Shown in pieces: positions 34,387-44,020 of a stretch of DNA of 64,000 nt; position 1 is the first letter of the stretch; each line of letters begins with the position of its first letter. The position numbers and the translations under genes are program-made. The notes under the pieces were generated by a model, which saw nothing but the letters and a program-made list of their open reading frames with translations, searched no databases and was not told the DNA's origin. The DNA is from Shinella granuli (GTDB lineage: Bacteria; Pseudomonadota; Alphaproteobacteria; Rhizobiales; Rhizobiaceae), in the NCBI RefSeq assembly GCF_004341885.1, contig NZ_SLVX01000003.1, forward strand, positions 391,857-455,856, read 5' to 3'.

Positions 34387-35136
34387 TCAACCATTGCGGC
34401 GGAAGCCTTCGCTGGCCGTGAGCAGGCTGCGCGTATAGTCCTGCGTCACCCGGTGCGCCGCAAGGTCCGCGGAGGCGAGCTGTTCCACTGCCTGGCCGTG
34501 CTGCATGACCATCAGCCGGTCGCACATATGGGTGACGACGGCAAGGTCGTGGCTGACCATGACGAAAGTGAGCTTGCGCGCCGCGCGCACCTGTTCGAGC
34601 AGGTTCAGCACCTCGGCCTGCACCGAGGCATCGAGCGCGGAGGTCGGCTCGTCGAGCAGCAGGATGGAGGGTTCGAGGATCAGCGCCCGGGCGATCGCCA
34701 CGCGCTGGCGCTGGCCGCCGGAGAGCTGGTGCGAATAGCGGAAGCGGAAGCTCGCGCCGAGCCCCACCTCATCCAGCGCCCGCACGATACGGCTTTCCGA
34801 ATTGTCGAAGCCGTGGATGGCGAGCGGTTCCAGCAGCAGCCGGTCGACCGTCTGGCGCGGGTGCAGCGATCCATAGGGATCCTGGAACACCATCTGCACC
34901 TGTCGATAGAAGGCCTTGTCGCGCTTGTCGCCGAGCGGCTTGCCGTCAACCGTGATCGTGCCGTCGGAAACCGGCGCGAGCCCGGCGACCGCCCGCAGCA
35001 GCGTCGACTTGCCGGAGCCGGATTCCCCGACCAGCCCGAAGGATTCGCCAGGCGCCACCGTGAGGCTGACATCCTGGAGGGCGACGAAATCGTCGAAGAC
35101 GACGCTGAGGCCGTCGATGGCAAGAGCGGCGGTCAT
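34387..35136 (-). CDS. Peptide-type ABC transporter ATP-binding protein (DppF-like)
   Basis: 249 aa from the ATG at 35136, which overlaps the upstream stop by ATGA (a GTG at 35145 is also in frame). Walker A GESGSGKST is near 39, signature LSGGQRQRVAIARAL near 144 and Walker B ILLLDEPTSALD near 164. It is one of two ATPases of the five-gene leftward peptide/nickel-family importer and the last gene of that operon. It lacks the long C-terminal oligo_HPY tail of its partner. Confidence 0.9.
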   Translation of the reverse strand: MTAALAIDGLSVVFDDFVALQDVSLTVAPGESFGLVGESGSGKSTLLRAVAGLAPVSDGTITVDGKPLGDKRDKAFYRQVQMVFQDPYGSLHPRQTVDRLLLEPLAIHGFDNSESRIVRALDEVGLGASFRFRYSHQLSGGQRQRVAIARALILEPSILLLDEPTSALDASVQAEVLNLLEQVRAARKLTFVMVSHDLAVVTHMCDRLMVMQHGQAVEQLASADLAAHRVTQDYTRSLLTASEGFRRNG

Positions 35137-35966
35137 AGCGCCCACTCCGGCCTGCGGTCGAGAACCGGCAGGGGATGCCGGTCGACGCCGATCTTCGGCA
35201 TGCAGTTGAGCAGGCCTCGCGTATAGGGATGCTCGGCCTCGGAAAGCCGGGAGGCCGGCAGCTCCTCGACGATGCGCCCGGCATACATGACGATGACCCG
35301 GTCGCAGAAGGACGACACGAGCCGGAGGTCGTGCGAGATGAAGATCAGCCCCATGCCGCGATCGGCGACCAGCCGGTGAAGGATGCCGAGCACGTCGAGC
35401 TGCACGGTCACGTCGAGTGCCGAGGTCGGCTCGTCGGCGATCAGCAGCTCCGGGCCGGCCACCAGCATCATGGCGATCATGGCGCGCTGGCCCATGCCGC
35501 CCGAGACCTCGTGCGGATAGAGGCCGAAGACGCGCTCGGGATCGCGGATCTGCACGGCGGCCAGCATGTCGAGCGCCCGCCTGCGCGCCTCCGCCCTGCC
35601 GACCGGCTCATGCGTGCGCAACGTCTCGATGATCTGGCGGCCGATGCTCATGACCGGGTTGAGCGAATATTTCGGGTCCTGCAGGATCATGGCGATGCGC
35701 TTGCCGCGCAACGCCCGCCGCTCGGCCTTCGACGCCCGGGTGAGGTCGATGCCGTTGAACTCCAGCTTCTCCGCCGAGATGCGGCCATGCTCCGGCGTCA
35801 GGCCCATGATGGCGCGGCCGGTCTGCGACTTGCCCGAGCCGCTCTCGCCGACAATGCCCAGCCGCTCGCGGCCGAGCGTGAAGGAAACGCCGCGCACCGC
35901 CTCCACCACGCCGGTGCGGGTGGGGAAGGAGACGCGCAGGTCCTTGACGTCGAGGAGCGTACTCAT
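35133..35966 (-). CDS. Peptide-type ABC transporter ATP-binding protein (DppD-like)
   Basis: 277 aa from the ATG at 35966 (MSTLLDVKDLRVSF), overlapping the permease stop by 4 bases; the longer open frame runs through the permease gene in a wrong frame. Walker A is GESGSGKSQ, the signature VSGGMGQRAMIAMML (a GMGQR variant of the usual GMRQR), and Walker B LLIADEPTSALD. The oligo_HPY tail includes HPYTRGLLNCMP, which identifies DppD/OppD proteins. Confidence 0.9.
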   Translation of the reverse strand: MSTLLDVKDLRVSFPTRTGVVEAVRGVSFTLGRERLGIVGESGSGKSQTGRAIMGLTPEHGRISAEKLEFNGIDLTRASKAERRALRGKRIAMILQDPKYSLNPVMSIGRQIIETLRTHEPVGRAEARRRALDMLAAVQIRDPERVFGLYPHEVSGGMGQRAMIAMMLVAGPELLIADEPTSALDVTVQLDVLGILHRLVADRGMGLIFISHDLRLVSSFCDRVIVMYAGRIVEELPASRLSEAEHPYTRGLLNCMPKIGVDRHPLPVLDRRPEWAL

Positions 35967-36880
35967 TGGCTGCTCCCGCGCGGGTCCAGCGCATCGCGCA
36001 GGCCGTCGCCCAGCAGGTTGAAGCCGAGGCTGACGATGAGGATGGCGAAACCCGGCATGGCGGCCACCCACCACTGGTCGAGGATGAAGCGGCGGCCAGA
36101 GGCGATCATCGCGCCCCATTCCGGCAGCGGCGGCTGCGCGCCGAGGCCGAGGAAGCCGAGGCCGGCGGCCGTGAGGATGATGCCCGCCATGTCGAGCGTC
36201 ACGCGCACGATGAGCGAGGAGATGCAGAGCGGCATGATATGGCGCAGCACGATGCGCCAGGGCGAGGCGCCCATCAGCCGCACGGCCGAGATATAATCGG
36301 AATTGCGCACCGTCAGCGTCTCGGCGCGGGCAATGCGCGCATAGGGCGGCCAGGAGGTGATGGCGATGGCGATGATGGCATTGCCGATGCCGGGCCCGAG
36401 CGCCGCGACGAAGGCGAGCGCCAGCACCAGCTTGGGAAAGGCGAGGAAGATGTCTGTGATGCGCATCAGCACCGCATCCACCCAGCCGCCGGCATAACCG
36501 GCGACCGTGCCGACCAGAAGGCCGAGCGGCGCGGCGATGATGGCGACCAGCACCACGACCTGGAGCGTCAGGCGCGAGCCATAGATGAGGCGCGAGAGGA
36601 TGTCGCGGCCCTGGTCGTCCGTGCCGAGCCAATGGGCAGCGTCCGGCGGCAGCAGGCGGGATTTGGCGAGATCGCCGACATAGGGCGAGTACGGCGCCAG
36701 CAGCGGCGCGAAGATCGCGAGCACGATCAGCCCGAGGATGATCAGCATGCCGATGACGGCGAGCCGGTTGGCGGCAAACCGCCCCCAGGTGACATAGGCA
36801 CGGCCGAGCCGGGCCTGCAGGCGCGATTGCGGCCGGTCGGTCAGAAGCCATTCGCGGCGGGTCATGGCGGTCTCGTTCAT
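35963..36880 (-). CDS. Peptide-type ABC transporter permease (DppC-like)
   Basis: 305 aa. An N-terminal OppC_N segment (about residues 25-75) precedes a BPD_transp_1 domain with the EAA loop RAETLTVRNSDYISAVRLMGAS. The typical DppC motif GTDDQGRDILSRLIYG is at about 90. Six or so membrane helices. Its gene overlaps both neighbours by ATGA. Confidence 0.92.
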   Translation of the reverse strand: MNETAMTRREWLLTDRPQSRLQARLGRAYVTWGRFAANRLAVIGMLIILGLIVLAIFAPLLAPYSPYVGDLAKSRLLPPDAAHWLGTDDQGRDILSRLIYGSRLTLQVVVLVAIIAAPLGLLVGTVAGYAGGWVDAVLMRITDIFLAFPKLVLALAFVAALGPGIGNAIIAIAITSWPPYARIARAETLTVRNSDYISAVRLMGASPWRIVLRHIMPLCISSLIVRVTLDMAGIILTAAGLGFLGLGAQPPLPEWGAMIASGRRFILDQWWVAAMPGFAILIVSLGFNLLGDGLRDALDPRGSSQ

Positions 36881-37944
36881 CGTGTCCTCGTCCGCGGGTC
36901 GAGCATGCGGTAGAGCACGTCGGAAAGTAGATTGATGGCGATGAAGACGGAACCGATGACGATGGTGCCGCCGAGAACCGCGTTCATGTCGGCATTCTGC
37001 AGCGAATTGGTGATGTAGAGGCCGAGGCCCGGCCAGGCAAAGACGGTCTCCGTCAGCACCGAGCCTTCCAGCAGGCCGGCATAGGAGAGCGCGATCACCG
37101 TGACGAGCGGAACGGCGGCATTGCGCAGCGCATGGCCCCAGATGATGCGGGTTTCCGACAAGCCCTTGGCGCGCGCCGCGACGATATATTCCTGGCTGAG
37201 CTCGTTCAGCATGAAGGACCGCGTCATGCGGCTGATATAGGCGAGCGAGAAATAGCCGAGCAGCGAGCCCGGCAGCACGATATGCGAGACGATGTCGCGA
37301 AAAGCCGCCCAGTCACGATTGAGGATCGCGTCGAGCAGGAAAAAGCCGGTGATCGGCGTGAAGGTGTATTCGAACACCACGTCCATGCGGCCGGGGCCGG
37401 ACGTCCAGCCGAGACGGGCATAGAACACGAGGAGGGCGAGGAGGCCGAGCCAGAAGATCGGCACCGAATAGCCGACGAGGCCGACGATGCGCACGATCTG
37501 GTCGGCAAGGCTGCCGCGCCGGACGGCCGCGAGCACGCCGAGCGGAATGCCGAAGGCGGCGCCGATGACCGTGCCGACGGTGGCAAGCTCCATGGTCGCC
37601 GGGAAGACACGGCGGATATCGGTCATCACCGGATTGGTGGTGAGCACCGAGGTGCCGAAGTCCCCCTGCAGCACGCCTTTCACATAGAGGAAGAACTGCT
37701 GGTAATAGGGCAGGTTGAAGCCCATTTCCTGCCGCACGCGCTCGACGACATGGGACGGCGCCCGGTCGCCGACGATCGCCAGCACCGGGTCGATCGGCAC
37801 GACGCGGCCGATGAAGAAGGTCACGGCGAGAAGACCGAGATAGGTGGTGGCGACGACCACGACGAAGCCGGCGATCGATTTGAGGGTCGCGAAGGCGCGC
37901 CTGTTGGCGCGCCTTGCCGGCATCCGTCTTTCAGCAGTGCTCAA
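36877..37944 (-). CDS. Peptide-type ABC transporter permease (DppB-like)
   Basis: 355 aa if started at TTG 37944 (AAGGA about 9 bases upstream); ATG at 37923 would give 348 aa. Six membrane helices are visible, with DppB blocks GDFGTSVLTTNPV and RMTRSFMLNELSQEYIVAARAKGLSE, the EAA loop that docks the ATPases, and a C-terminal LDPRTR. It is 18 bases after the binding-protein gene. Confidence 0.9.
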   Translation of the reverse strand: MSTAERRMPARRANRRAFATLKSIAGFVVVVATTYLGLLAVTFFIGRVVPIDPVLAIVGDRAPSHVVERVRQEMGFNLPYYQQFFLYVKGVLQGDFGTSVLTTNPVMTDIRRVFPATMELATVGTVIGAAFGIPLGVLAAVRRGSLADQIVRIVGLVGYSVPIFWLGLLALLVFYARLGWTSGPGRMDVVFEYTFTPITGFFLLDAILNRDWAAFRDIVSHIVLPGSLLGYFSLAYISRMTRSFMLNELSQEYIVAARAKGLSETRIIWGHALRNAAVPLVTVIALSYAGLLEGSVLTETVFAWPGLGLYITNSLQNADMNAVLGGTIVIGSVFIAINLLSDVLYRMLDPRTRTR

Positions 37945-37962
37945 GGGACCGGTCCTTCAGAC

Positions 37963-39612
37963 TTAGTCCTTGGTCACGGGCGCGAGGAAGTTCGTATCGA
38001 AGTTCGGCCCGAGCTTGTAGTTCTTGACGTTGCCGCGCATGCCGGCCACTTCGGTCTGCTGGAAGATCATGACAAAGGGGCTCGTGTCCAGCGCCTGCTG
38101 CTGCAGCTTCTCGTACATCTCGGCGCGCTTGTCGTTGTCACGCTCCAGAAGCGCCGCTTTCACCTCTTCCGTCAGCTCTGGGATGTCCCAGGCGTTGCGC
38201 CAGGCCAGGGTCTTGACCGAGGCCTCGTCGCCATTGTCGGGGTTCGATGTGAAGGCTTCCGCGTTCGAGTTCGGATCCCAGTAGTCCATGCCCCACTGGC
38301 CGATATACATGTCGTGGTTGCGGGCGCGGTATTTGGTCAGCGTCTGCTTACCATCACCGGGAATGATCTCGACCTTGACGCCGGCCTGGCCGGCGGTCTG
38401 CTGGAAGGATTCGGCAATCCCGGTCACGGGCTGCGTGTTGCGCACGTCGAAGGTGACGGAGAAGCCGTCCTTCAGGCCCGCCTTTTCGAGAAGCTCCTTC
38501 GCCTTGGCGACGTCGAACGTGTAGGGGCTCGCATCGAGCGCGCCGAGCACGCCCTTGGCCTGGTAGGTCTGGCGGATCTCGCCGATGCCCTTGATCAGCG
38601 TGGCGCCGATCGCATCGTAGTCGACGAGATACTTGAACGCCTCGCGCACTTCCGGCTTGGAAAGGTTCTCGTTCTTCTGGTTGAGGCTGATGTAATAGAC
38701 CGTACCCTTCGGCGCGCTGGTGGTGGCAAGGTCGGCATTCTTGGAAACCGCCTCGAGATCACCCGGCTCGAGATTGCGCGCGACGTCGATGTCGCCGGCC
38801 TCGAGCATCAGGCGCTGGGTCGCGCTTTCCTTGACATGGCGGTAGATGACGCGGGTGAGCGCCGGCTTCTCGCCATAATAGTTGTCGTTGCGCTCCATCA
38901 CGAGGATTTCGTTGGCGCGCCAGTCGCGGATCTTGAACGGACCGGAGCCGGCATAGTTGGTCTTCAACCATGCATAGCCGAAATCCGTGTCGTACTTGTA
39001 GTCGTCGCTCGGCGTCCTGGCTTCGGCGTGCTCCATGACGAGCTTCTTGTCGAGCACGGCGCCCACCGTGGCGGTGAGGCAGTTGAGCACGAAGCTCGGC
39101 GCATAGGCCTTGTCGACGGTGAAGACGAACGTGCCCTCGTCCACGGCCTTGGCCTTTTCGGTGACATTGTCGCCGTTAAGGCCGAACTGGGTGAGGATGA
39201 AGGCCGGGCTCTTGTCGAGCTTGACGACGCGCTCGAAGGACCAGGCGACGTCCTCGGCGGTGACCGGATTGCCGGAGGCGAACTTGATGCCCGGCTTCAG
39301 CTTGAACGTATAGGTCAGGCCGTCCTCGGACACCTCCCAGCTCTCGGCGATGCCGCCCTTGACCTTGGTCGTGTCGTCGATATCGAGACGCACCAGCATG
39401 TCATAGCCGTTGCCGAGGAATTCGGCGGGGCTCAGCTCGAAGGATTCGGCCGGGTCGAGCGTGATCGTGTCGTCGATCGCCCAGGCCTGCACCAGCGTGT
39501 CGGCCGGCGTCTCGGCAAAGGCCGGCGCCATGCCGCCCGAAGCAAGCAACAACGAAAAGGCCACGCCGGCCAGCAGCGGACGAACGCGTACGGTGATGTT
39601 TTCCCTGTTCAT
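37963..39612 (-). CDS. Peptide-type ABC transporter binding protein (SBP_bac_5)
   Basis: 549 aa from the ATG at 39612, with a Sec signal peptide (about residues 1-34, ending MAPAFA). The upstream open frame of 26 codons would hide it. SBP_bac_5 landmarks are TYTFKLKPGIKFASGNPVTAEDV near 90 and a C-terminal YEKLQQQALDTSPFVMIFQQ. Ligands of this family include di/oligopeptides, opines, nickel and oligosaccharides; nothing in the operon narrows it. It heads the five-gene operon. A 14-base palindrome lies 41 bases upstream. Confidence 0.92.
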   Translation of the reverse strand: MNRENITVRVRPLLAGVAFSLLLASGGMAPAFAETPADTLVQAWAIDDTITLDPAESFELSPAEFLGNGYDMLVRLDIDDTTKVKGGIAESWEVSEDGLTYTFKLKPGIKFASGNPVTAEDVAWSFERVVKLDKSPAFILTQFGLNGDNVTEKAKAVDEGTFVFTVDKAYAPSFVLNCLTATVGAVLDKKLVMEHAEARTPSDDYKYDTDFGYAWLKTNYAGSGPFKIRDWRANEILVMERNDNYYGEKPALTRVIYRHVKESATQRLMLEAGDIDVARNLEPGDLEAVSKNADLATTSAPKGTVYYISLNQKNENLSKPEVREAFKYLVDYDAIGATLIKGIGEIRQTYQAKGVLGALDASPYTFDVAKAKELLEKAGLKDGFSVTFDVRNTQPVTGIAESFQQTAGQAGVKVEIIPGDGKQTLTKYRARNHDMYIGQWGMDYWDPNSNAEAFTSNPDNGDEASVKTLAWRNAWDIPELTEEVKAALLERDNDKRAEMYEKLQQQALDTSPFVMIFQQTEVAGMRGNVKNYKLGPNFDTNFLAPVTKD

Positions 39613-39652
39613 TCCAGTTCCCCGTTTCACACGATTTTCCCTCGGCACTCCA

Positions 39653-39666
39653 TGCACGCGCGTGCA
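39653..39666. promoter_or_regulatory. 14-base perfect palindrome upstream of the peptide-binding protein
   Basis: TGCACGCGCGTGCA, perfectly self-complementary, 41 bases before the binding-protein start and downstream of the glucokinase stop. It could be an operator for an unlinked regulator; no T-run follows, and with no loop it is not a terminator. Inferred from symmetry only. Confidence 0.4.
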
Positions 39667-39834
39667 CCCGATGCCATTTTTAAAATTCAATCACGATATC
39701 GACGGCAAAGACAATCCCCCTTCGGGGCCATACAGGGTAAATCGGTTGGCAGCAGTGCCGCAGCCACGGCAAAACCGGCAATTGCCAAGCAATATGAAAG
39801 ACTTTGCTAACGGAAGAACCGTCGCCAGACGGCA

Positions 39835-40800
39835 TTAGCCCGAGGAAAGGCGCAACCACTCCGCACAGCCCTGGAGCGCCGTCCGGTCGTCGAGGAGCAG
39901 GTGAACAGGGAAGCGCTCCATGAAGTCCGTCTGGCGGCCTTTCGCCCGGAACGCATCGAGGAACGTCGGGTCCTGCACCAGCGGTCCGGCAAAGGCACGC
40001 GAGACGCCACCGGAGAGATAGACGCCGGAAAAGGGCAGATAGGCGAGCGCAAGATCGCCGCAGACCCGCCCGAGCAGGCGCATGAACGTATGCCCGGCCT
40101 GTTCGCAATCCCTGTCCGCCCGGGCGACCGCAAGGCGCGACACCTCCGCAGCCGTCGCAACGCAGGGCGCACGGCCGGCCTCAGCACATTGCCATTGATA
40201 GATCTCAAAGAGGCCGCGGCCCGACAGGGCGCGTTCCACCGACGCCCGCCCGCGCCCGGCCGAAAGCGCGCCCTGCAGCGAGAACTCCGCCGCGCCGGCC
40301 AGCGGCAGCGTCATATGACCGCATTCCGCCGCCACGACATGCGGTGCCCCGCCGAAGCGGGAGGGACACCACGCCGAGGCATTGAAGCCCGTACCCGCGC
40401 CGAGCACCAGACGCGGCCCCGGCTGGCGGGGCGCCCTGCCCGGTGTCAGGCACTGCGTCTCGAGCTTCTCCACCTGCCCCATCGCATAACCGAGCGCCTC
40501 GAAATCGTTGATGAAATCGACCCGGTCGGCACCGCAGGTCTCCGCCACGCGATCACGCCTGATGGTCCAGTCCCGGTTCGTCAGCGTGGCCCCCTCAGCC
40601 GTCGCCACGGCCGCAAGCGCAATACAGACGCTGTCGACGCGATTCTCCCCGCGTCCGCGCAGGTACGTCGCGGCGACGGCATAGAAATCCTCGAAGTGGT
40701 CATTGGCATAGCTGCCCGCGCTCCCGGGCAACAGGATGCCGTCGCGGACAAGGCCGAGGCGGGTGTTGGTCCCGCCGATGTCGCAGGCAAGTGCAAGCAT
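39835..40800 (-). CDS. glk: Glucokinase (Glk family)
   Basis: 321 aa from the ATG at 40800 (MLALACDIGGTNTRLGLV). N-terminal DIGGTNTRLG is the phosphate-binding loop, DFEALGYAM and GAGTGFNASAW are Glk-family blocks, and GVYLSGGVSRAF near the end is the adenosine region. It belongs to the PF02685 glucokinases rather than ROK kinases (no ROK zinc CxCGxxGC motif). It phosphorylates glucose or a related hexose in the cytoplasm. It is last of a seven-gene leftward operon and follows a Gfo/Idh gene by 10 bases, so it probably activates the sugar that operon releases. Confidence 0.85.
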   Translation of the reverse strand: MLALACDIGGTNTRLGLVRDGILLPGSAGSYANDHFEDFYAVAATYLRGRGENRVDSVCIALAAVATAEGATLTNRDWTIRRDRVAETCGADRVDFINDFEALGYAMGQVEKLETQCLTPGRAPRQPGPRLVLGAGTGFNASAWCPSRFGGAPHVVAAECGHMTLPLAGAAEFSLQGALSAGRGRASVERALSGRGLFEIYQWQCAEAGRAPCVATAAEVSRLAVARADRDCEQAGHTFMRLLGRVCGDLALAYLPFSGVYLSGGVSRAFAGPLVQDPTFLDAFRAKGRQTDFMERFPVHLLLDDRTALQGCAEWLRLSSG

Positions 40801-40810
40801 GGAGATCCGC

Positions 40811-41836
40811 CTATCGCGCAATCGGCTGCGCCGAACCGCTGGCGGCCGCCCGATAGGCGGCATCGATCATCGCGAAGGCTCTGCGGCCGTCCTCTATCGT
40901 GACCGGCATCGGGCCGCCGTTCTTCAGCGCATCGACGAAGGCCCAGGCGACATGTTCGTGGAACACGCCCGTCTTGAACGATGGCACGACCGGCAGGGCG
41001 GACCATCCCTCCGCCTCGCCGCGCCGGAAGACGCGCAGGAAATCCGCCTCGCGCGTCGGGCGTGAGGCGATGTCCACGCCGGAAAGCAGGATCGAGCCCT
41101 CCGTCCCGTAGATTTCGATCGAGGTATCCGCGCCGGCAAAACACCAGCTCGTCGTCACCTCGGCGATCATGCCGTCCGCATAGCGGAAGGTGGCGACCGC
41201 CGTGTCCTCCACCGGCAGGCCGAGCGTGGAGGAAAGCGTGGCATAGGCGGTTTCCGGCTCGCCGAACATCCAGCGCAGGAAATCGGCGGCATGCACGCCC
41301 TCGTCGAGCAGCGTGCCGCCGCCCGAGCGCGCCGGATCGACGAACCAGGCGGAGCGAAAGGCCTCCGCCAGGCCGTGGCTGTGGCCATGCCGCACGCGAC
41401 ACAGCGTCACCCGGCCGAGCGCCTTCTCCTTGAGGAGGCGCGCGATCTCGTGGTTGGCCGGGTCGAAACGCTTCGGGAAACTCTGCATGAAGCGGATGCC
41501 TTTGCGTGCCACCACGTCGGCGATGGCATCGCACTGGGCGCGGTCGATGCCGAGCGGCTTTTCGCAGAGCACCGGCCGGCCGGCGGCGGCCGCCGCCTCC
41601 ACCAGTGCCAGGTGGTCGCTCGTCGCCGAGCAGATGGCGACCGCATGGCTCTGGCGGATGAGGCCGGGAAGGTCCTGCGCCACATCGAGGCCATGGCGGG
41701 CGGCAAACTCCGCGGCCGCCGTTTCGGACGCATCCCAGACGCCGACGACCTGTACCTCGGGCCGTTCCAGAAAGGCGCAGGCCCAGAAATTGGCGTGGTA
41801 GTGCGCAACGCCGAGTATCGCGATCTTCAGGCGCAT
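40811..41836 (-). CDS. Gfo/Idh/MocA-family oxidoreductase (first of a pair)
   Basis: 341 aa from the ATG at 41836 (MRLKIAILGVAHYH). The N-terminal Rossmann domain has an unusual GVAHYHANF loop instead of GxGxxG, VLCEKPLGID is the conserved EKP active-site motif near residue 90, and the C-terminal domain follows. Such NAD(P)-dependent enzymes oxidise or epimerise sugars, inositols or their derivatives. The start overlaps the upstream family member by 10 bases. Two different members in tandem suggest successive oxidation and reduction of one sugar (as in 1,5-anhydro or 3-keto pathways); that is inference. Confidence 0.85.
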   Translation of the reverse strand: MRLKIAILGVAHYHANFWACAFLERPEVQVVGVWDASETAAAEFAARHGLDVAQDLPGLIRQSHAVAICSATSDHLALVEAAAAAGRPVLCEKPLGIDRAQCDAIADVVARKGIRFMQSFPKRFDPANHEIARLLKEKALGRVTLCRVRHGHSHGLAEAFRSAWFVDPARSGGGTLLDEGVHAADFLRWMFGEPETAYATLSSTLGLPVEDTAVATFRYADGMIAEVTTSWCFAGADTSIEIYGTEGSILLSGVDIASRPTREADFLRVFRRGEAEGWSALPVVPSFKTGVFHEHVAWAFVDALKNGGPMPVTIEDGRRAFAMIDAAYRAAASGSAQPIAR

Positions 41837-42894
41837 CCGGCCTTCTCCCCTTCCCCGCATACCGGCATCCGCGTGCCGGCCCGTGCTGCTGCATAGAGCG
41901 TTTCCGCCACCTCGACCGAGCGCAGCCCGGCGGCGGCCGTGTCGTCCGCTGGTGCTTCACCCCGCACGATGGACAGCCAGTGGCGGTGATGGGCCGCGCC
42001 GAGCGGCTCTTCCGGCAGGTCGGGCGCCACCCAACCCGCCGCGTCGGTGACGGACGGCGCGTGCATGGCCGCCGCGCCGCGCTCGGTGCGCAGCCAGACC
42101 GTGCCGCGTTCGGCATAAAGTTCCAGGCGAAAGCGGTCGCATCCGGCAAGCTCGGTATAGCTCATCTCGTGGCTCACCCGCGCGCCGCCGGCCAGCCGGT
42201 AGGTGGCGAGCACATTGTCCTCCAGCTCCGTGCGCACGATGCGGCCATCGGCAAGCCGGCGCTCCGGCCTCGCCGTCGTCATGTCGGCGGCAACGGTTTC
42301 AATCGGGCCGAGGAGATGCTGGACGAGATCGATGCCGTGCACGCCGAGCTGCATGACGACGCCGCCCGAAACGTTGCCGGGCTTGAAGAACCAGTCGTTC
42401 CAGTCCGCTCCGGGCGTGGCGTTGCGAAGGCGCACCGAATGGATCGCGCCCAGCGCGCCGGCCGCGATCTGGCTGCGCAGCCAGCGCACCTCCGGGAAAT
42501 GGCGGTGCATGAAGCTGACGGTGAGGCTCCGCCCCGCCCGTTCGTCCGCGGCGAGGATGGCGCGGCACTGGACGCTGTCGAGCGCCATGGGCTTTTGCAG
42601 CAGCACGGACTTGCCGGCCTCCAGCGCATCGATGGCGATGCGCTCATGCGTGTCGTCGGGCGTCGCGATCACCACGGCGTCGATGGCGCTGTCGTCGAGC
42701 ACGCGGCGATAGTCGGTCTCGGCCCGGCCGATGCCGAGCGCTTCGGCCCTCGCCTGCGTCGCCTCCGCCCGCCGGCCGACGAGCGCGGCGACATCCGCTC
42801 CGCCGGCGGCGCGAAGGCCGTTGATGTGATAATCGGCGATGAAGCCCGCGCCGATGACGGCGACGGCGATCCGATCGGCAGCCGAACGGGACAT
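41827..42894 (-). CDS. Gfo/Idh/MocA-family oxidoreductase (second of a pair)
   Basis: 355 aa from the ATG at 42894 (MSRSAADRIAVAVIGAGFIADYH). It has the Rossmann GAGFIA loop and the active-site motif as VLLQKPMALD, with Q replacing the usual E of EKP; the lysine and proline are kept. The C-terminal GFO_IDH_MocA_C domain contains GNVSGGVVMQLGVHGIDL, which carries the usual active-site histidine. It differs clearly from the downstream paralogue, so the pair is not a recent duplication. Confidence 0.85.
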   Translation of the reverse strand: MSRSAADRIAVAVIGAGFIADYHINGLRAAGGADVAALVGRRAEATQARAEALGIGRAETDYRRVLDDSAIDAVVIATPDDTHERIAIDALEAGKSVLLQKPMALDSVQCRAILAADERAGRSLTVSFMHRHFPEVRWLRSQIAAGALGAIHSVRLRNATPGADWNDWFFKPGNVSGGVVMQLGVHGIDLVQHLLGPIETVAADMTTARPERRLADGRIVRTELEDNVLATYRLAGGARVSHEMSYTELAGCDRFRLELYAERGTVWLRTERGAAAMHAPSVTDAAGWVAPDLPEEPLGAAHHRHWLSIVRGEAPADDTAAAGLRSVEVAETLYAAARAGTRMPVCGEGEKAGCA

Positions 42895-42953
42895 GGTGAT
42901 CAATCCGCTTGGGTGGCAGGGGGGCGCCGGCCCATGGCAGGCGCCCGGTTTCT

Positions 42954-43997
42954 TCAGGGCGTCCACTGACCCTCGACCGACACGGCCGCGGCATTCACCG
43001 CCTTCAGCGGGGCGGTATAGGTATAGGTGAGCACGTCCTTCGCCTCGCCCGGAATGCGGTTCGTCGCCTTCAGGTAATCGACGATCGCCGCCATGTCCTC
43101 GACATAGGACGGATCGACATCCGGCGTGAAGGTGTAGTCGCCGAGGAGCGCGGCGTTCATCTCCACCGGCTGCTTCTGGAAATCGGAGAAGATCTTCAGG
43201 ACCTCGTCCTTGTTGGCGGGGTCGGCCACATAGGCCTGCGCCTTGGCGAGCACCTTCACCAGCGCTTCCGTCGCGACGGGATGGGCGCGCACCCAGTCCT
43301 GCGAGGCGACCCAGACGGTGCGGTTGTTGGAAACGGCGACGTCCTCGCCGCTGTTCTTGGCGAAGAAGCTCTTCGTGCCCGTATGCACGATCTTCGCACC
43401 CTGCTCCTGCACCGCGCGATAGGGGAAGGGCTCCCAGAAGACGATGCCCTGGATCTCGTTGTTGGCCATGGCGGCCATCGCCTCCGGCGGCGCAAGGTTC
43501 ACCGTCTGGAGCTTCGTCTCGTCGAGGCCGTAGTGCTTGGCGACATTGGCAAGCAGGGCGCCTGACGTGGAGGAGACCAGAAGGCCGAGCTTCACCTTGG
43601 TGAGGTCTTCCGGGTTCTCGACGCCGGCATCCTGGCGCACCACGATCTTCTCCAGCCCGTGGCTGACGGCATTGGTGCCGAGGACCACCACGGGCACGCC
43701 GTTATGCGCCATCGAGACCGGCGGCAGGTTGCCGGGCGTCCAGAGCTGGATCTCGTCGGCAAGCAGCGCCTCGCCGGCGAGATTGCCGGAGGCGAAGGTC
43801 TTGAACTCGACGTTCTTGAAGCCGGCCTCGTCGAACCAGCCCTTCTCCTTGGCGACGATATGGACGAGGAACGGCAGGCCCGGACCGATGCTGATGGACA
43901 GCGTGTCGGTTTCCACGTCCGCGGCGGCGGACGGGCCAGCCGCCAGGAGCATGCCGGCCATGGCGGCGGATATCAGGGATTTCAAGACGATGCGCAT
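42954..43997 (-). CDS. NitT/TauT-type ABC transporter binding protein
   Basis: 347 aa with a Sec signal peptide (MRIVLKSLISAAMAGMLLAA, then GPSAAA). The mature part is an NMT1/SsuA-like fold: ISIGPGLPFLVHIVAKEKGWFDEAGF, then GNLAGEALLADEIQLWTPG. Family ligands include sulfonates, taurine, nitrate, aromatic acids and pyrimidine precursors. It follows its permease by about 23 bases. Finding it co-directional with sugar oxidoreductases and a glucokinase is unusual for this class. Confidence 0.88.
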   Translation of the reverse strand: MRIVLKSLISAAMAGMLLAAGPSAAADVETDTLSISIGPGLPFLVHIVAKEKGWFDEAGFKNVEFKTFASGNLAGEALLADEIQLWTPGNLPPVSMAHNGVPVVVLGTNAVSHGLEKIVVRQDAGVENPEDLTKVKLGLLVSSTSGALLANVAKHYGLDETKLQTVNLAPPEAMAAMANNEIQGIVFWEPFPYRAVQEQGAKIVHTGTKSFFAKNSGEDVAVSNNRTVWVASQDWVRAHPVATEALVKVLAKAQAYVADPANKDEVLKIFSDFQKQPVEMNAALLGDYTFTPDVDPSYVEDMAAIVDYLKATNRIPGEAKDVLTYTYTAPLKAVNAAAVSVEGQWTP

Positions 43998-44020
43998 GTG
44001 GTTCTCCCTCTCGTTATACG

